Positions 7,054 through 13,353 of a DNA stretch of 13,353 bases are shown one piece after another. Each line of letters begins with the position of its first letter. Position 1 is the stretch's first letter. Source of the stretch: Lachnospiraceae bacterium (GTDB lineage: Bacteria; Bacillota; Clostridia; Lachnospirales; Lachnospiraceae); NCBI GenBank assembly GCA_024695225.1, contig JAILIO010000259.1, positions 1 to 13,353 of the forward strand, given 5' to 3'. A program made the position numbers and the translations under genes. The notes below the pieces were generated by a model. It was not told the origin of the DNA, ran no database searches, and was given only the letters and a program-made list of their open reading frames with translations.

Positions 7054-7704
7054 ATGGCAAAGACAGAGCAGAAAAAGGTCGTGATCGATGCGATCAGCAA
7101 GAGTCTCTCCGATGCCAGCTCCGTAGTCCTGGTGGACTACAGGGGACTCACTGTGGAGCAGGATACAGCCCTCAGGAAACAGCTTCGCGAAGCCGGTGTT
7201 CACTACAAGGTTTACAAGAACACCATGATGAATTTCGCGATAAAGGGCACACAGTTTGAGTGTCTGGGCGAGCATCTCAAAGGACCCAGCGGATGTGCCA
7301 TGTCATCGGAGGAAGATCCCGTTGCGGCAGCCCGTGTTCTCAGTGAGTTCGCAAAGAAAGCTGACAAACTGGAGATCAAATGCGGCGTGATAGAGGGCAC
7401 ACTCTATGATGCAGCAGGCGTACAGGAACTTTCAAACATTCCCACAAGGGAAGTGCTTCTCTCGAAGCTGCTTGGAAGCATCCAGTCACCTATCACCAAT
7501 TTCGCACGCTGCATGAAGCAGCTTGCTGAAAAAGGCGGAGCTTCAGGAGATGAAGGCGCGGCAGAGGCTCCTGCAGAGGAAGTAAAGGCAGAGGCTCCCG
7601 CAGAGGAAGCAAAGGCAGAGGCTCCCGCAGAGGAAGCCCCCGCAGCAGAAGAGAAACAGGAGGAAAAGGCAGCGGAGACAACAGATACTTCCGCAGCTGA
7701 GTGA
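7054..7704 (+). CDS. rplJ: 50S ribosomal protein L10 with extended acidic tail
   Basis: A 216-residue protein that binds 23S rRNA at the base of the ribosomal stalk and carries L7/L12 dimers on its C-terminal helix. The fold is clear from VDYRGLTVEQDTALRKQLRE (about 24-43), YKVYKNTMMNFA, LKGPSGCAMSSEEDPVAAA and LLGSIQSPITNFARCMKQLAEK. Family members are usually about 165-175 residues. Here about 45 extra residues follow, with three tandem AEAPAEE(V/A)K units and a Glu/Ala-rich end. ATG 7054 gives the canonical MAKTEQKK start, with GAAGGAGGA at 7034-7042 upstream. The longer frame starting at 6937 would read through the leader and is rejected. Co-transcribed with rplL and regulated by the upstream L10 leader. 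Confidence 0.97.
   Translation: MAKTEQKKVVIDAISKSLSDASSVVLVDYRGLTVEQDTALRKQLREAGVHYKVYKNTMMNFAIKGTQFECLGEHLKGPSGCAMSSEEDPVAAARVLSEFAKKADKLEIKCGVIEGTLYDAAGVQELSNIPTREVLLSKLLGSIQSPITNFARCMKQLAEKGGASGDEGAAEAPAEEVKAEAPAEEAKAEAPAEEAPAAEEKQEEKAAETTDTSAAE
7561..7641 (+). repeat. 27-bp in-frame tandem repeat in the rplJ 3' end
   Basis: Three units (7561-7587, 7588-7614, 7615-7641) encode AEAPAEEVK, AEAPAEEAK and AEAPAEEAP. Similar Ala/Glu/Pro tails occur on L10 in some clostridia, but the near identity of the units points to recent tandem duplication. Confidence 0.9.
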
Positions 7705-7723
7705 TTAAGGAGGATATAAGATC

Positions 7724-8101
7724 ATGGCAAAACTTTCAACACAGGAACTTATAGATGCTATCAAGGAGCTCTCTGTTATCGAGCTCAATGACCTGGTAAA
7801 GGCTTGTGAAGAGGAATTCGGCGTTTCAGCAGCAGCAGGCGTGGTAGTGGCAGCAGGCGCAGGCGGAGCAGCTCCCGCAGCTGAAGAGAAGACCGAGTTC
7901 GATGTCGAGCTGACAGATGTCGGTCCCAACAAGGTTAAGGTCATCAAGGTTGTCCGTGAGATCACAGGACTGGGCCTTAAGGAAGCAAAGGATACTGTTG
8001 AGGCAGCTCCCAAGGTGCTCAAGGAAGCAGCTCCCAAGGCTGAGGCAGAAGAAATCCAGAAGAAACTGGAAGCTGAAGGCGCAAAGGTTACCCTTAAGTA
8101 A
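7724..8101 (+). CDS. rplL: 50S ribosomal protein L7/L12
   Basis: A 125-residue stalk protein that recruits translation GTPases to the ribosome. The N-terminal dimerisation and L10-binding helices are at about 1-33 (LSTQELIDAIKELSVIELNDL). An Ala/Gly-rich hinge lies at about 36-52. The conserved C-terminal domain follows (FDVELTDVGPNKVKVIKVVR, then TGLGLKEAKDTVEAAP). Length and content are normal for the family. AAGGAGG lies about 12 bp before ATG 7724 and the gap to rplJ is 19 bp, so the two form an operon. A strong terminator follows and rpoB does not, although in many Firmicutes rpoB comes next. Confidence 0.98.
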   Translation: MAKLSTQELIDAIKELSVIELNDLVKACEEEFGVSAAAGVVVAAGAGGAAPAAEEKTEFDVELTDVGPNKVKVIKVVREITGLGLKEAKDTVEAAPKVLKEAAPKAEAEEIQKKLEAEGAKVTLK

Positions 8102-8137
8102 TTTTAGTTTTCAGAGATACGATTTAAAAACAAAGAA

Positions 8138-8175
8138 ACCGCCTTGCCGGATATGCCGGCAGGGCGGTGTTTTTT
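8138..8175 (+). terminator. Strong bidirectional terminator between rplL and the HAD gene
   Basis: ACCGCCTTGCCGG (8138-8150) pairs with CCGGCAGGGCGGT (8156-8168) over 13 bp with one G-T wobble and a five-base loop. GTTTTTTG follows at 8169-8176. On the minus strand the same hairpin is followed by TTTCTTTGTTTTT, so it can also end the converging HAD transcript. Confidence 0.93.
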
Positions 8176-8202
8176 GTCTCTTTGGTTTACCGGGGCAGCA
8201 GG

Positions 8203-8280
8203 CGACAGACCGCGACATACCTTGATGGATCATGACAGATCATGACATATTGTGACAGTCCGCGTCAGACTGCGATATAC
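8203..8280 (+). repeat. Degenerate 10-bp GATCATGACA repeats in a convergent intergenic region
   Basis: Between the terminator and the end of the HAD gene the sequence holds GATCATGACA twice in direct succession, then TATTGTGACA, flanked by looser copies such as GACAGACCGCGACATACC and GTCAGACTGCGATATAC. AGTCCGCGTCAGACT can form a short stem. No gene or promoter is seen here. Confidence 0.55.
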
Positions 8281-8310
8281 ATTTATATGATCTGTCGATC
8301 CGTCGTTTTG

Positions 8311-8961
8311 TCAGCTTCTGCTTTCAAGGAAAATGCTCACATGAGCTGTGGCAAAAAGACCTGTCTCATCATATCTGCGAAGGGTCTCGCTGTTGTCGTC
8401 GATCATCACTACCCTGTAGGGGCACGGGACCTTCTCTGCAGACAGAGCTTCCCGTTCATTTTCCTCCGGAACACGCAGCTCCTGTGTGTTTTCATTTTCT
8501 TTCAGGGCACATGGCTCCTGTGCGTTTTCATTTTCCTTCAGGGCACGTGCTTCCTGTGTGTTCTCATTTGCGGGATCGGGCAAGATGTGCAGGCTCTGCA
8601 GGATCTTTTTGGCCTCCGGGAGCTTTTCTTCCTGGGACTTCACGTAGTGGCAGTGATCAGGGGCTATGCCGTAATAACTGCTCATGAGAGCAGTCTTCTG
8701 ATCCTCCCTTCCGAAGGGCTCCTGTGAGAGACAGTAAACGTTGGATGTCCCGTGGCGCTGTATGAAATCCCTTACGGACGGGAAACAGCGGTCTGCAGTA
8801 TAAAGGTTTAGCGAAGACCAGTCTCCTTCTCCCTTGATATCATACTCGTGGTGTGCAGTGTACTCGCCGTAATTGTAGCTCACAAGCACTCCGTCTATGT
8901 CGAAGATGAGAACTGTCCCGGGATCCTTCATCAGATCCATAACTTTGCTGTTGTTATGCAT
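8311..8961 (-). CDS. HAD-superfamily-like hydrolase of unknown substrate, with a repeat insertion
   Basis: A 216-residue cytoplasmic protein. The four HAD motifs can be traced: VLIFDIDGVL with D21 (nucleophile) and D23, VYCLS with S79, a lysine region at K108/K113, and VVMIDDN with D188 and D189 for magnesium. This suggests a phosphohydrolase, but substrate and cap type are not clear. Residues 132-169 are a three-copy NENTQEARALKE-like repeat rich in Glu and Asn, inserted between motifs III and IV. The start has GGAGCGG 8-14 bases upstream and lies 15 bp after the stop of the sugar aminotransferase gene, so both are on one transcript. A role in modifying a sugar phosphate for glycan synthesis is inferred from position only. 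Confidence 0.7.
   Translation of the reverse strand: MHNNSKVMDLMKDPGTVLIFDIDGVLVSYNYGEYTAHHEYDIKGEGDWSSLNLYTADRCFPSVRDFIQRHGTSNVYCLSQEPFGREDQKTALMSSYYGIAPDHCHYVKSQEEKLPEAKKILQSLHILPDPANENTQEARALKENENAQEPCALKENENTQELRVPEENEREALSAEKVPCPYRVVMIDDNSETLRRYDETGLFATAHVSIFLESRS
8452..8571 (-). repeat. 36-bp in-frame tandem repeat in the HAD-like gene
   Basis: Units at 8452-8487, 8488-8523 and 8524-8559, with a partial copy to about 8571, encode 12-residue units (NENTQEARALKE, NENAQEPCALKE, NENTQELRVPEE). The two right-hand units as written differ at only a few bases. Confidence 0.93.
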
Positions 8962-8976
8962 GATGTCCGCTCCGTA

Positions 8977-10182
8977 TCAGAAGCAGGAGGCGATCATGTC
9001 AATGACTGTATCCTGTTCCGCCTCTGTCATCTTTATGTCAGAGGGCAGGCACAGTCCCCGTCTGAAGATGTCTTCATCCACGCAGTGGTCTTCATTTGCG
9101 ATAAAGTCATAGCTGCAGTAGTAGGGCTGCAGGTGCATGGGCTTCCATATGGGCCTGGTCTCCACATTGTAGGAAGAAAGGGTCTTCATTATCTTCATGA
9201 TGATGGCGGAGGGGCAGATGCCGGAGAGCATGCCAGGATACTCCGCGGATATATCTTTTGAAGCGTCTGCTTTGTCACAGACATCACTGTCCACAAGGAT
9301 TGAGGACAGCCAGAAATTGGGCTTCGAGTCCGCAGGATAGGGGTTCATCGACAGGGGAAGGCCGAGAGCCTTGAACTGTTCTCCGTAATGCCTATAGATC
9401 CGTTTCTTTTCTGCCACATGTTCTTTCAGATGTATAAGCTGCCCGCGGCCTATGCCGGCGACTATATTGCTCATGCGGTAATTAAAGCCAAGCTCTTTGT
9501 GCTCATACCAGGGGTAGGGCTCTCTCGCCTGTGTGGACATAAAACGGGCTTTCTTTATCTTTTCTTCGTCTTCAGAAAGCAGCATCCCGCCGCCTGAAGT
9601 GGTGATGATCTTGTTACCGTTGAAGGAGAGCACCCCCAAAGCTCCGAAACTACCGCAGTGTTCACCTTTGTAGGAGGCCCCAAGGGATTCTGCCGCGTCT
9701 TCCACAAGGGTTACCTTGCGCTCTCTGCATATGTCCCGGATCTCAGAGAGATGGGCAGGGGTTCCGTAAAGGTTTGCGGGGACCACGGCCTTTGCATCGG
9801 GATATTTGTCCAGCGCCTTTTCCACAAGCTTTGGATCCATGTTCCAGGAATCCTCTTCAGAATCGATAAATACGGGCTTTGCCCCCTCGTACATAGCGGG
9901 ATTTACCGTGGCGGAGAAGGTCATATCCTGGCATATGACGGTGCTGCCGGGGGTAACCCCTGCAAGTCTGAAGGCCAGGTGGAGACCGGCGGTTCCGGAC
10001 ACCAGGGCTGCGGCGTGGGAAACTCCGGTGCAGGCTGCAGCTTCCTTTTCAAAATTGTCCACATTTTCGCCCAAGGGAGCTATCCAGTTCTTCTTGAAAG
10101 CATCCTGTATGAACTCCATCTCCTCTCCGTGCATTGTGGGGGAGGACAAAAATATCTTATTTTCAAAAGGTTTAAAAGACAT
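8977..10182 (-). CDS. DegT/DnrJ/EryC1-type PLP-dependent sugar aminotransferase (PglE/EpsN-like)
   Basis: A 401-residue cytoplasmic enzyme that transfers an amino group, usually from glutamate, to a keto-sugar nucleotide. The N-terminus (IFLSSPTMHGEEMEFIQDAF, NWIAPLGENVDNFE) and WKPMHLQPYY (from 346) are hallmarks of the subgroup making 4-amino-4,6-dideoxy sugars such as UDP-bacillosamine precursors. S62-G63-T64 contacts the cofactor phosphate, D162 in VEDAAESLGA the pyridine nitrogen, and K191 in SFNGNKIITT forms the Schiff base. Residues about 301-328 look like an insertion before the NVETRPIWKPMH segment. AAGGAG lies 11 bp before the ATG and a near-consensus promoter at 10272-10244 drives it. 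The HAD gene follows. No 4,6-dehydratase or acetyltransferase is in the window, so the actual sugar is not determined. Confidence 0.93.
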   Translation of the reverse strand: MSFKPFENKIFLSSPTMHGEEMEFIQDAFKKNWIAPLGENVDNFEKEAAACTGVSHAAALVSGTAGLHLAFRLAGVTPGSTVICQDMTFSATVNPAMYEGAKPVFIDSEEDSWNMDPKLVEKALDKYPDAKAVVPANLYGTPAHLSEIRDICRERKVTLVEDAAESLGASYKGEHCGSFGALGVLSFNGNKIITTSGGGMLLSEDEEKIKKARFMSTQAREPYPWYEHKELGFNYRMSNIVAGIGRGQLIHLKEHVAEKKRIYRHYGEQFKALGLPLSMNPYPADSKPNFWLSSILVDSDVCDKADASKDISAEYPGMLSGICPSAIIMKIMKTLSSYNVETRPIWKPMHLQPYYCSYDFIANEDHCVDEDIFRRGLCLPSDIKMTEAEQDTVIDMIASCF

Positions 10183-10216
10183 GATCTCATCAACTCCTTA
10201 GTTTGATCTTTAGTTT

Positions 10217-10232
10217 GCCGGGTTTTGCCCGG
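10217..10232 (-). promoter_or_regulatory. Small stem-loop in the 5' UTR of the aminotransferase gene
   Basis: On the minus strand CCGGG-CAAAA-CCCGG forms a five-pair hairpin between the promoter and the ribosome binding site. No T run follows, so it is not a terminator. It may stabilise the mRNA (inference). Confidence 0.4.
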
Positions 10233-10243
10233 TATCGAGTCAC

Positions 10244-10272
10244 ATTATACACCCCGCAGAAATGATTGTGAA
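10244..10272 (-). promoter_or_regulatory. Sigma-A promoter of the aminotransferase-HAD operon
   Basis: Read on the minus strand, TTCACA (10272-10267, five of six consensus positions), a 17-bp spacer and a perfect TATAAT (10249-10244). The start of transcription would be near 10237, about 55 bp before the aminotransferase ATG. Confidence 0.85.
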
Positions 10273-10319
10273 GAACGCCCGCAGAATGAGGGCAAAGAAT
10301 ATGGGCTGATGCCTGATAT

Positions 10320-10349
10320 TTGACCATTCACCGCTATACATTGTATATT
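10320..10349 (+). promoter_or_regulatory. Possible promoter reading towards the GH25 gene
   Basis: TTGACC (10320-10325), an 18-bp spacer and TATATT (10344-10349) each match five of six consensus positions. Transcription would run through the 39-bp repeats, giving a long leader of roughly 500 nt before the GH25 start, or a separate short transcript. No other promoter closer to GH25 is convincing. Confidence 0.45.
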
Positions 10350-10483
10350 ATAGAAATATATCGAGAGAATGACCGTATTTGCTGCCCAGGGATGTTTCTC
10401 TATATGAAAAGGTCAAAGACCTGCGGGATTTCAGATCGTTATCAACTATTAACTCACCCTGTGCCATGCAAAGCAGAGCGTGA

Positions 10484-10615
10484 CCGCATGCAGAATCTGG
10501 AATGTATGGACTTCAGAGTCGGCCGCATGCAGAATCTGGAATGTATGGGCTTCAGAGCCGGCCGCATGCAGAATCTGGAATGTATGGGCTTCAGAGACTG
10601 TCGCATGTTGAACAG
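10484..10615 (+). repeat. 39-bp tandem repeat, 3.4 copies, intergenic
   Basis: Units at 10484-10522, 10523-10561 and 10562-10600, with a diverging partial copy from 10601. The core CGCATGCAGAATCTGGAATG is identical in all three full units, and differences are limited to a few bases at the 3' half. The period is divisible by three, so several frames stay open. The peptide (MQNLECM repeated) resembles nothing I know and lacks a convincing ribosome binding site. Confidence 0.95.
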
Positions 10616-10858
10616 GAAACGGACCGGATCCTGAGGCTCTGCGGGGGTTAGTAGTTTCAGCGGGGTGCGCCCCAAACAGGGACCTGACAGAAAACAAGCG
10701 GAAAACAAGCGGAAAACAAATAAGAATCAGACATATAACATACAGAGATCAGGCAGGAATCAAGCAGGGATCAGATAGTGTGGCAACAAATATAACAGGT
10801 GCTTTTAGAGAAAAATATAATCATAAATAAATATATTGCTATCAAAAAAGGAAGGGAA

Positions 10859-11803
10859 ATGGGGATAAAGCGAGTTTTTAATTTTATAATATGCGTTATT
10901 ATTGCCCTAAGTTTGTCCGTGCCTCTCCCGGTTTCAGCACAGACTTACACGGAGAAAGATGCCTTTGCCATGGGAATGGATGTGGCGAAATATCAGGGGA
11001 CTATAGACTGGAAAGAGGCATACAAAGCCGGGGTCCGCTTCGCCTTTATAAAGGCCGGTTCTTCAAAGGGAATGGATCCGTATTTTGAGGAGAATATGAA
11101 GGGAGCCAAGGCTGCAGGCATAAAGACCGGGGTATATCTTTATTCCTATGCAACAACCGTGGCGGAGGCCTATGCGGAGGCTGTCCTCATGATCTCCTGG
11201 TTGGACGATTACGAGATAGACTTTCCCGTGGTTTACGATGTTGAAGATTCTTCCATCAAGAGCATGAGTATCACCGATGTACAGGCTATGATTGACACAT
11301 TCTGCAATCTCATGTCAAATGCGGGATATTACCCCATGGTCTATTCCTACAGGAACCTGTTCAGGACCAATATAGGAAACATCAGACAGTATAAGTGGGT
11401 GGCTGAATACGGGGATTCCCTGACCTGCGAACTGGACAATGTGGCTTTCTGGCAGCAGAGCTCACAGATATATATAAACGGCATAGGACAGAGAGTGGAT
11501 ATCGATTACCAGTTTATCGATCTTTCAGACAAGATAGTGAGAGACGGTTTTGCCGAGAGAAACGGCAAGATGATGTGTTTCTCCGGGTATCACAGAGTGA
11601 CCGGGTGGGCTGAGATAAACGGGCAGAGATATTTTATGGACCCCAACGGTTATGTGCAAAAGGGAATGTTTCTGGATGACAACGGGAGTACGTATTATCT
11701 CACGGAGATCGACGGACATGCTGCCACCGGTACCGTAAATATAGCCGGAAAAGTCTATACTTTCGACGCTGAAGGAAAGTTGAAAAAAATAAATGCAAAA
11801 TAA
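10859..11803 (+). CDS. Secreted GH25 muramidase (lysozyme) with C-terminal cell-wall-binding repeats
   Basis: A 314-residue exported enzyme expected to cleave the MurNAc-GlcNAc bond of peptidoglycan. A signal peptide covers about 1-27 (a basic start, then a hydrophobic core and PVSA before Q28). The GH25 domain runs about 36-235, with D41 in MGMDVAKYQG and the catalytic D127-x-E129 in VVYDVED, and VDIDYQF near the domain end. Residues about 246-310 form roughly three aromatic/glycine cell-wall-binding repeats (TGWAEINGQRYFMDPNGYV and variants). ATG 10859 is chosen because AAAGGAAGGG precedes it directly and the signal peptide follows. A GTG at 10799 would add 20 residues before the signal. 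The stop overlaps the start of aroA by 11 bp. Likely role is cell-wall turnover or attack on competitors. Confidence 0.93.
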   Translation: MGIKRVFNFIICVIIALSLSVPLPVSAQTYTEKDAFAMGMDVAKYQGTIDWKEAYKAGVRFAFIKAGSSKGMDPYFEENMKGAKAAGIKTGVYLYSYATTVAEAYAEAVLMISWLDDYEIDFPVVYDVEDSSIKSMSITDVQAMIDTFCNLMSNAGYYPMVYSYRNLFRTNIGNIRQYKWVAEYGDSLTCELDNVAFWQQSSQIYINGIGQRVDIDYQFIDLSDKIVRDGFAERNGKMMCFSGYHRVTGWAEINGQRYFMDPNGYVQKGMFLDDNGSTYYLTEIDGHAATGTVNIAGKVYTFDAEGKLKKINAK

Positions 11804-13353
11804 ACTTATTGAGTATTTGGTGCCATATCACCCGGAGCCGGTAAACGGAACAGTTGTTATTCCGGGTTCTAAAAGTATCACCAACCGTCTTCTTTTTCTG
11901 GCTGCTCTGACAGATGGAGATGTTCTGATAAAAGGTATACAGAGAGGGGATGATTCGGTACACTTCATGGATTCCATGGAGAAACTGGGAGTGAGGTGTG
12001 AAGTGGTCCCGTCTCAGGCGGAACGCAAGCCTTCTTCTGTGCAGGGGATCAGAGCGCAGGGGGACGGACCCTGCGAGAGTCCCGATGGAGACGGTTGTTG
12101 TGGATGCAGCGGTGACAGCCTCTGTGGTTCCGGCGGTGGTGGCAGTGGTGATGGTCACTGTGGTTCCGGCGGTGGTAGCAGAGGTGATGGCCAATGTGGT
12201 TCCGACGTTGATGCCGGAGGTGATGCCTGCACCGAAACCTTGGGTGATGTCTGCAGCCCTTGTGGATCTCAGTCCGTGGACGTGCTTGTACACGGATGCG
12301 GCGGCAGATTTCCTTCCAAAGCTTCCATAGACGTTGGAAGCGGCGGTACGGGCGCCCGCTTTATCACTTCTGCTCTGGCCCTTTCCGACGGCGTATATCA
12401 GGTATACTGCTCCGAACAGATGAAAAAAAGGCCTATGGATGAACTTTTCCGTGCCTTGAGATCCCTGGGGGCAGAAGTCATCTGCCTGTCTTCAGATGGT
12501 CATTTGCCTGCGGAAATAAGAGGAAAGAGTTCCGGAGAAAAGCTTGAGGTCACCATAGACACCGACACCAGCACCCAGTTTCTGTCGGCCCTTCTCCTGT
12601 CGTCTCCGCTGGTGCCTGGCGGAATAGACATCCATGTCACCGGATCCAGGAAGAGCGGCAGCTATGTGGGGATCACCATGGACTGTCTGAGAAGTTTTGG
12701 GGTGAAGTCCTCATTTGACAAGACATCTTCTATATATAAGGTTCAGCAGGGCGATAATATCCCGGTGAGTCCGGGTGAGATAAGGTGTGAGCCCGATATG
12801 TCCGCAGCCTGCTACTTTTTTGCGGCCGCAGCCGTGACCGGAGGATCTGTCACTGTGAAAGGCACAAGGGCAGATTCTGTACAGGGGGATATCAGATTTT
12901 TGAAAGACGTGCTTATCCCCATGGGCTGTACCATGTCAGAGGGAAATGAGGGCATGACCGTCACAGGACCTTCGGGAGGCCGGCTGAAGGGCATCGATAT
13001 AGATATGCAGGACTTTTCCGACCAGGTGCTGACGCTTGCGGCTATTGCGCCCTGGGCAGACGGTACCGTTTCCATAAGAAATGTGGGCCACATACGGAAA
13101 CAGGAGTGCGACAGGGCAGAGGCTGTGAAGGACTGCCTTGGAAGAGCCGGCATCCTCTGCGATATACAGGGGGATGACCTGATCATCCACCCCGGTGAAA
13201 CAAAGGCCTGCAGGATAGACACCAGGGAGGATCACAGGGTTGCCATGTCCATGAGTCTTTTGGGACTCAGGACAAAAGGAGTTATTATAGAAGATCCCGG
13301 CTGCTGCAAAAAGACCTTTCCCGGATATTTTGAGGCTTTAGAGACCCTCATCG
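11793..13353 (+). CDS. aroA: 3-phosphoshikimate 1-carboxyvinyltransferase (EPSP synthase) with a Cys/Gly-rich insertion, 3' end cut by the window
   Basis: Transfers the enolpyruvyl group of PEP to shikimate 3-phosphate, the sixth step of the shikimate pathway. 520 codons are present and probably only a few are missing. Visible signatures are PGSKSITNR (24-32, with K27), DVGSGGTGARF (180-190, the PEP-site glycines), QMKKRPMDELFRAL, DTSTQFLSALLLSSP (a variant of the SSQF motif), DMSAACYFFAAAAV (catalytic Asp), RKQECDR (catalytic Glu and the following Arg) and the C-terminal EDHRVAMS...KTFPGYFE. The E. coli enzyme has 427 residues. The excess is an in-frame, stop-free insert of about 85 residues (about 74-160) between two strands of the first domain. 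The insert carries ten cysteines and many glycines. The frame opens 11 bp inside the GH25 gene, with GAAGGAAAG upstream at 11771-11779. Confidence 0.96.
   Translation, partial: MQNKLIEYLVPYHPEPVNGTVVIPGSKSITNRLLFLAALTDGDVLIKGIQRGDDSVHFMDSMEKLGVRCEVVPSQAERKPSSVQGIRAQGDGPCESPDGDGCCGCSGDSLCGSGGGGSGDGHCGSGGGSRGDGQCGSDVDAGGDACTETLGDVCSPCGSQSVDVLVHGCGGRFPSKASIDVGSGGTGARFITSALALSDGVYQVYCSEQMKKRPMDELFRALRSLGAEVICLSSDGHLPAEIRGKSSGEKLEVTIDTDTSTQFLSALLLSSPLVPGGIDIHVTGSRKSGSYVGITMDCLRSFGVKSSFDKTSSIYKVQQGDNIPVSPGEIRCEPDMSAACYFFAAAAVTGGSVTVKGTRADSVQGDIRFLKDVLIPMGCTMSEGNEGMTVTGPSGGRLKGIDIDMQDFSDQVLTLAAIAPWADGTVSIRNVGHIRKQECDRAEAVKDCLGRAGILCDIQGDDLIIHPGETKACRIDTREDHRVAMSMSLLGLRTKGVIIEDPGCCKKTFPGYFEALETLI
12123..12230 (+). 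repeat. 36-bp in-frame tandem repeat in the aroA insertion
   Basis: Units begin at 12123, 12159 and 12195 with the shared start TGTGGTTCCG. They encode CGSGGGGSGDGH, CGSGGGSRGDGQ and the decayed CGSDVDAGGDA, ending before another Cys. A shorter related piece, GGATGCAGCGGTGAC, lies just upstream. The array gives cysteines at residues 111, 123, 135 and 146. Confidence 0.88.

Larger units (their letters stand above)
10183..10858. other. Divergent intergenic region of about 670 bp between the aminotransferase and GH25 genes
   Basis: This holds the minus-strand promoter, a possible plus-strand promoter at 10320-10349, the 39-bp tandem array and, at 10690-10722, almost three copies of the 11-bp unit GAAAACAAGCG. 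Loose GGATCAG/GGAATCA repeats follow at 10747-10776. GGGG-TGCG-CCCC (about 10662-10673) can form a short hairpin with no T run. I see no convincing gene or tRNA. Confidence 0.7.

Noticed and set aside
10320..10634. Plus-strand open frame of 104 codons over the 39-bp repeats
   Set aside because: It begins with TTG inside the possible promoter, lacks a Shine-Dalgarno and has no recognisable homology. Openness is explained by a period divisible by three.
12012..12272. Intein or group I/II intron interrupting aroA
   Set aside because: The segment is too short, lacks splice-block or ribozyme motifs and remains in frame. It is a low-complexity coding insertion.
11700..12330. Val/Ala- and Thr-rich open frames on both strands over the aroA insert
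   Set aside because: These are alternative readings of the GC-rich 36-bp repeats. The aroA frame is the only one continuous with conserved motifs on both sides.

Overview
The window looks like chromosome from an anaerobic Gram-positive of the Clostridia, most likely Lachnospiraceae-like (inference). The signs are strong AAGGAGG ribosome binding sites, a Firmicutes-type L10 leader in front of rplJ, a clostridial-style phenylacetate-CoA ligase plus ACT-domain pair, a secreted GH25 muramidase with cell-wall-binding repeats, and no phage, IS, CRISPR or conjugation gene.

Layout, left to right. Positions 2-94 hold the last codons of a gene ending in a cell-wall-binding-like motif. A promoter and a 37-bp tandem repeat lead to a secreted M13 (PepO/neprilysin-like) lipoprotein metallopeptidase (353-2665). 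An ABC exporter pair follows, an ATPase (2783-3895) with a repeat-rich tail and an overlapping ABC-2 permease (3888-4640). Next come phenylacetate-CoA ligase (4761-6062) and a double-ACT protein (6151-6579). A 60-bp tandem array then abuts a strong promoter, an L10 autoregulatory leader and an attenuator in front of rplJ-rplL (7054-8101), closed by a bidirectional terminator. On the minus strand lie a PglE/EpsN-like sugar aminotransferase (10182-8977) and, 15 nt downstream, a HAD-like protein (8961-8311), with a near-consensus promoter at 10272-10244. A roughly 670-bp spacer with a 39-bp tandem array leads to a GH25 lysozyme (10859-11803). This overlaps aroA (EPSP synthase, 11793 to the window end), which is nearly complete and is missing only its last few codons.

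The most striking feature is a theme and not a single gene: at least seven tandem arrays of 3-4 copies, plus two very short ones, lie within 13 kb. Between genes the periods are 37, 60, 39, 11 and about 10 bp. Inside genes they are 57, 27, 36 and 36 bp, always a multiple of three. The genic arrays build an acidic tail on the ABC ATPase, an acidic tail on L10, a Glu/Asn-rich loop in the HAD protein and a Cys/Gly-rich loop of about 85 residues in EPSP synthase. The EPSP synthase insert is the oddest object seen here. I found no recognisable new multi-gene defence or biosynthetic system.
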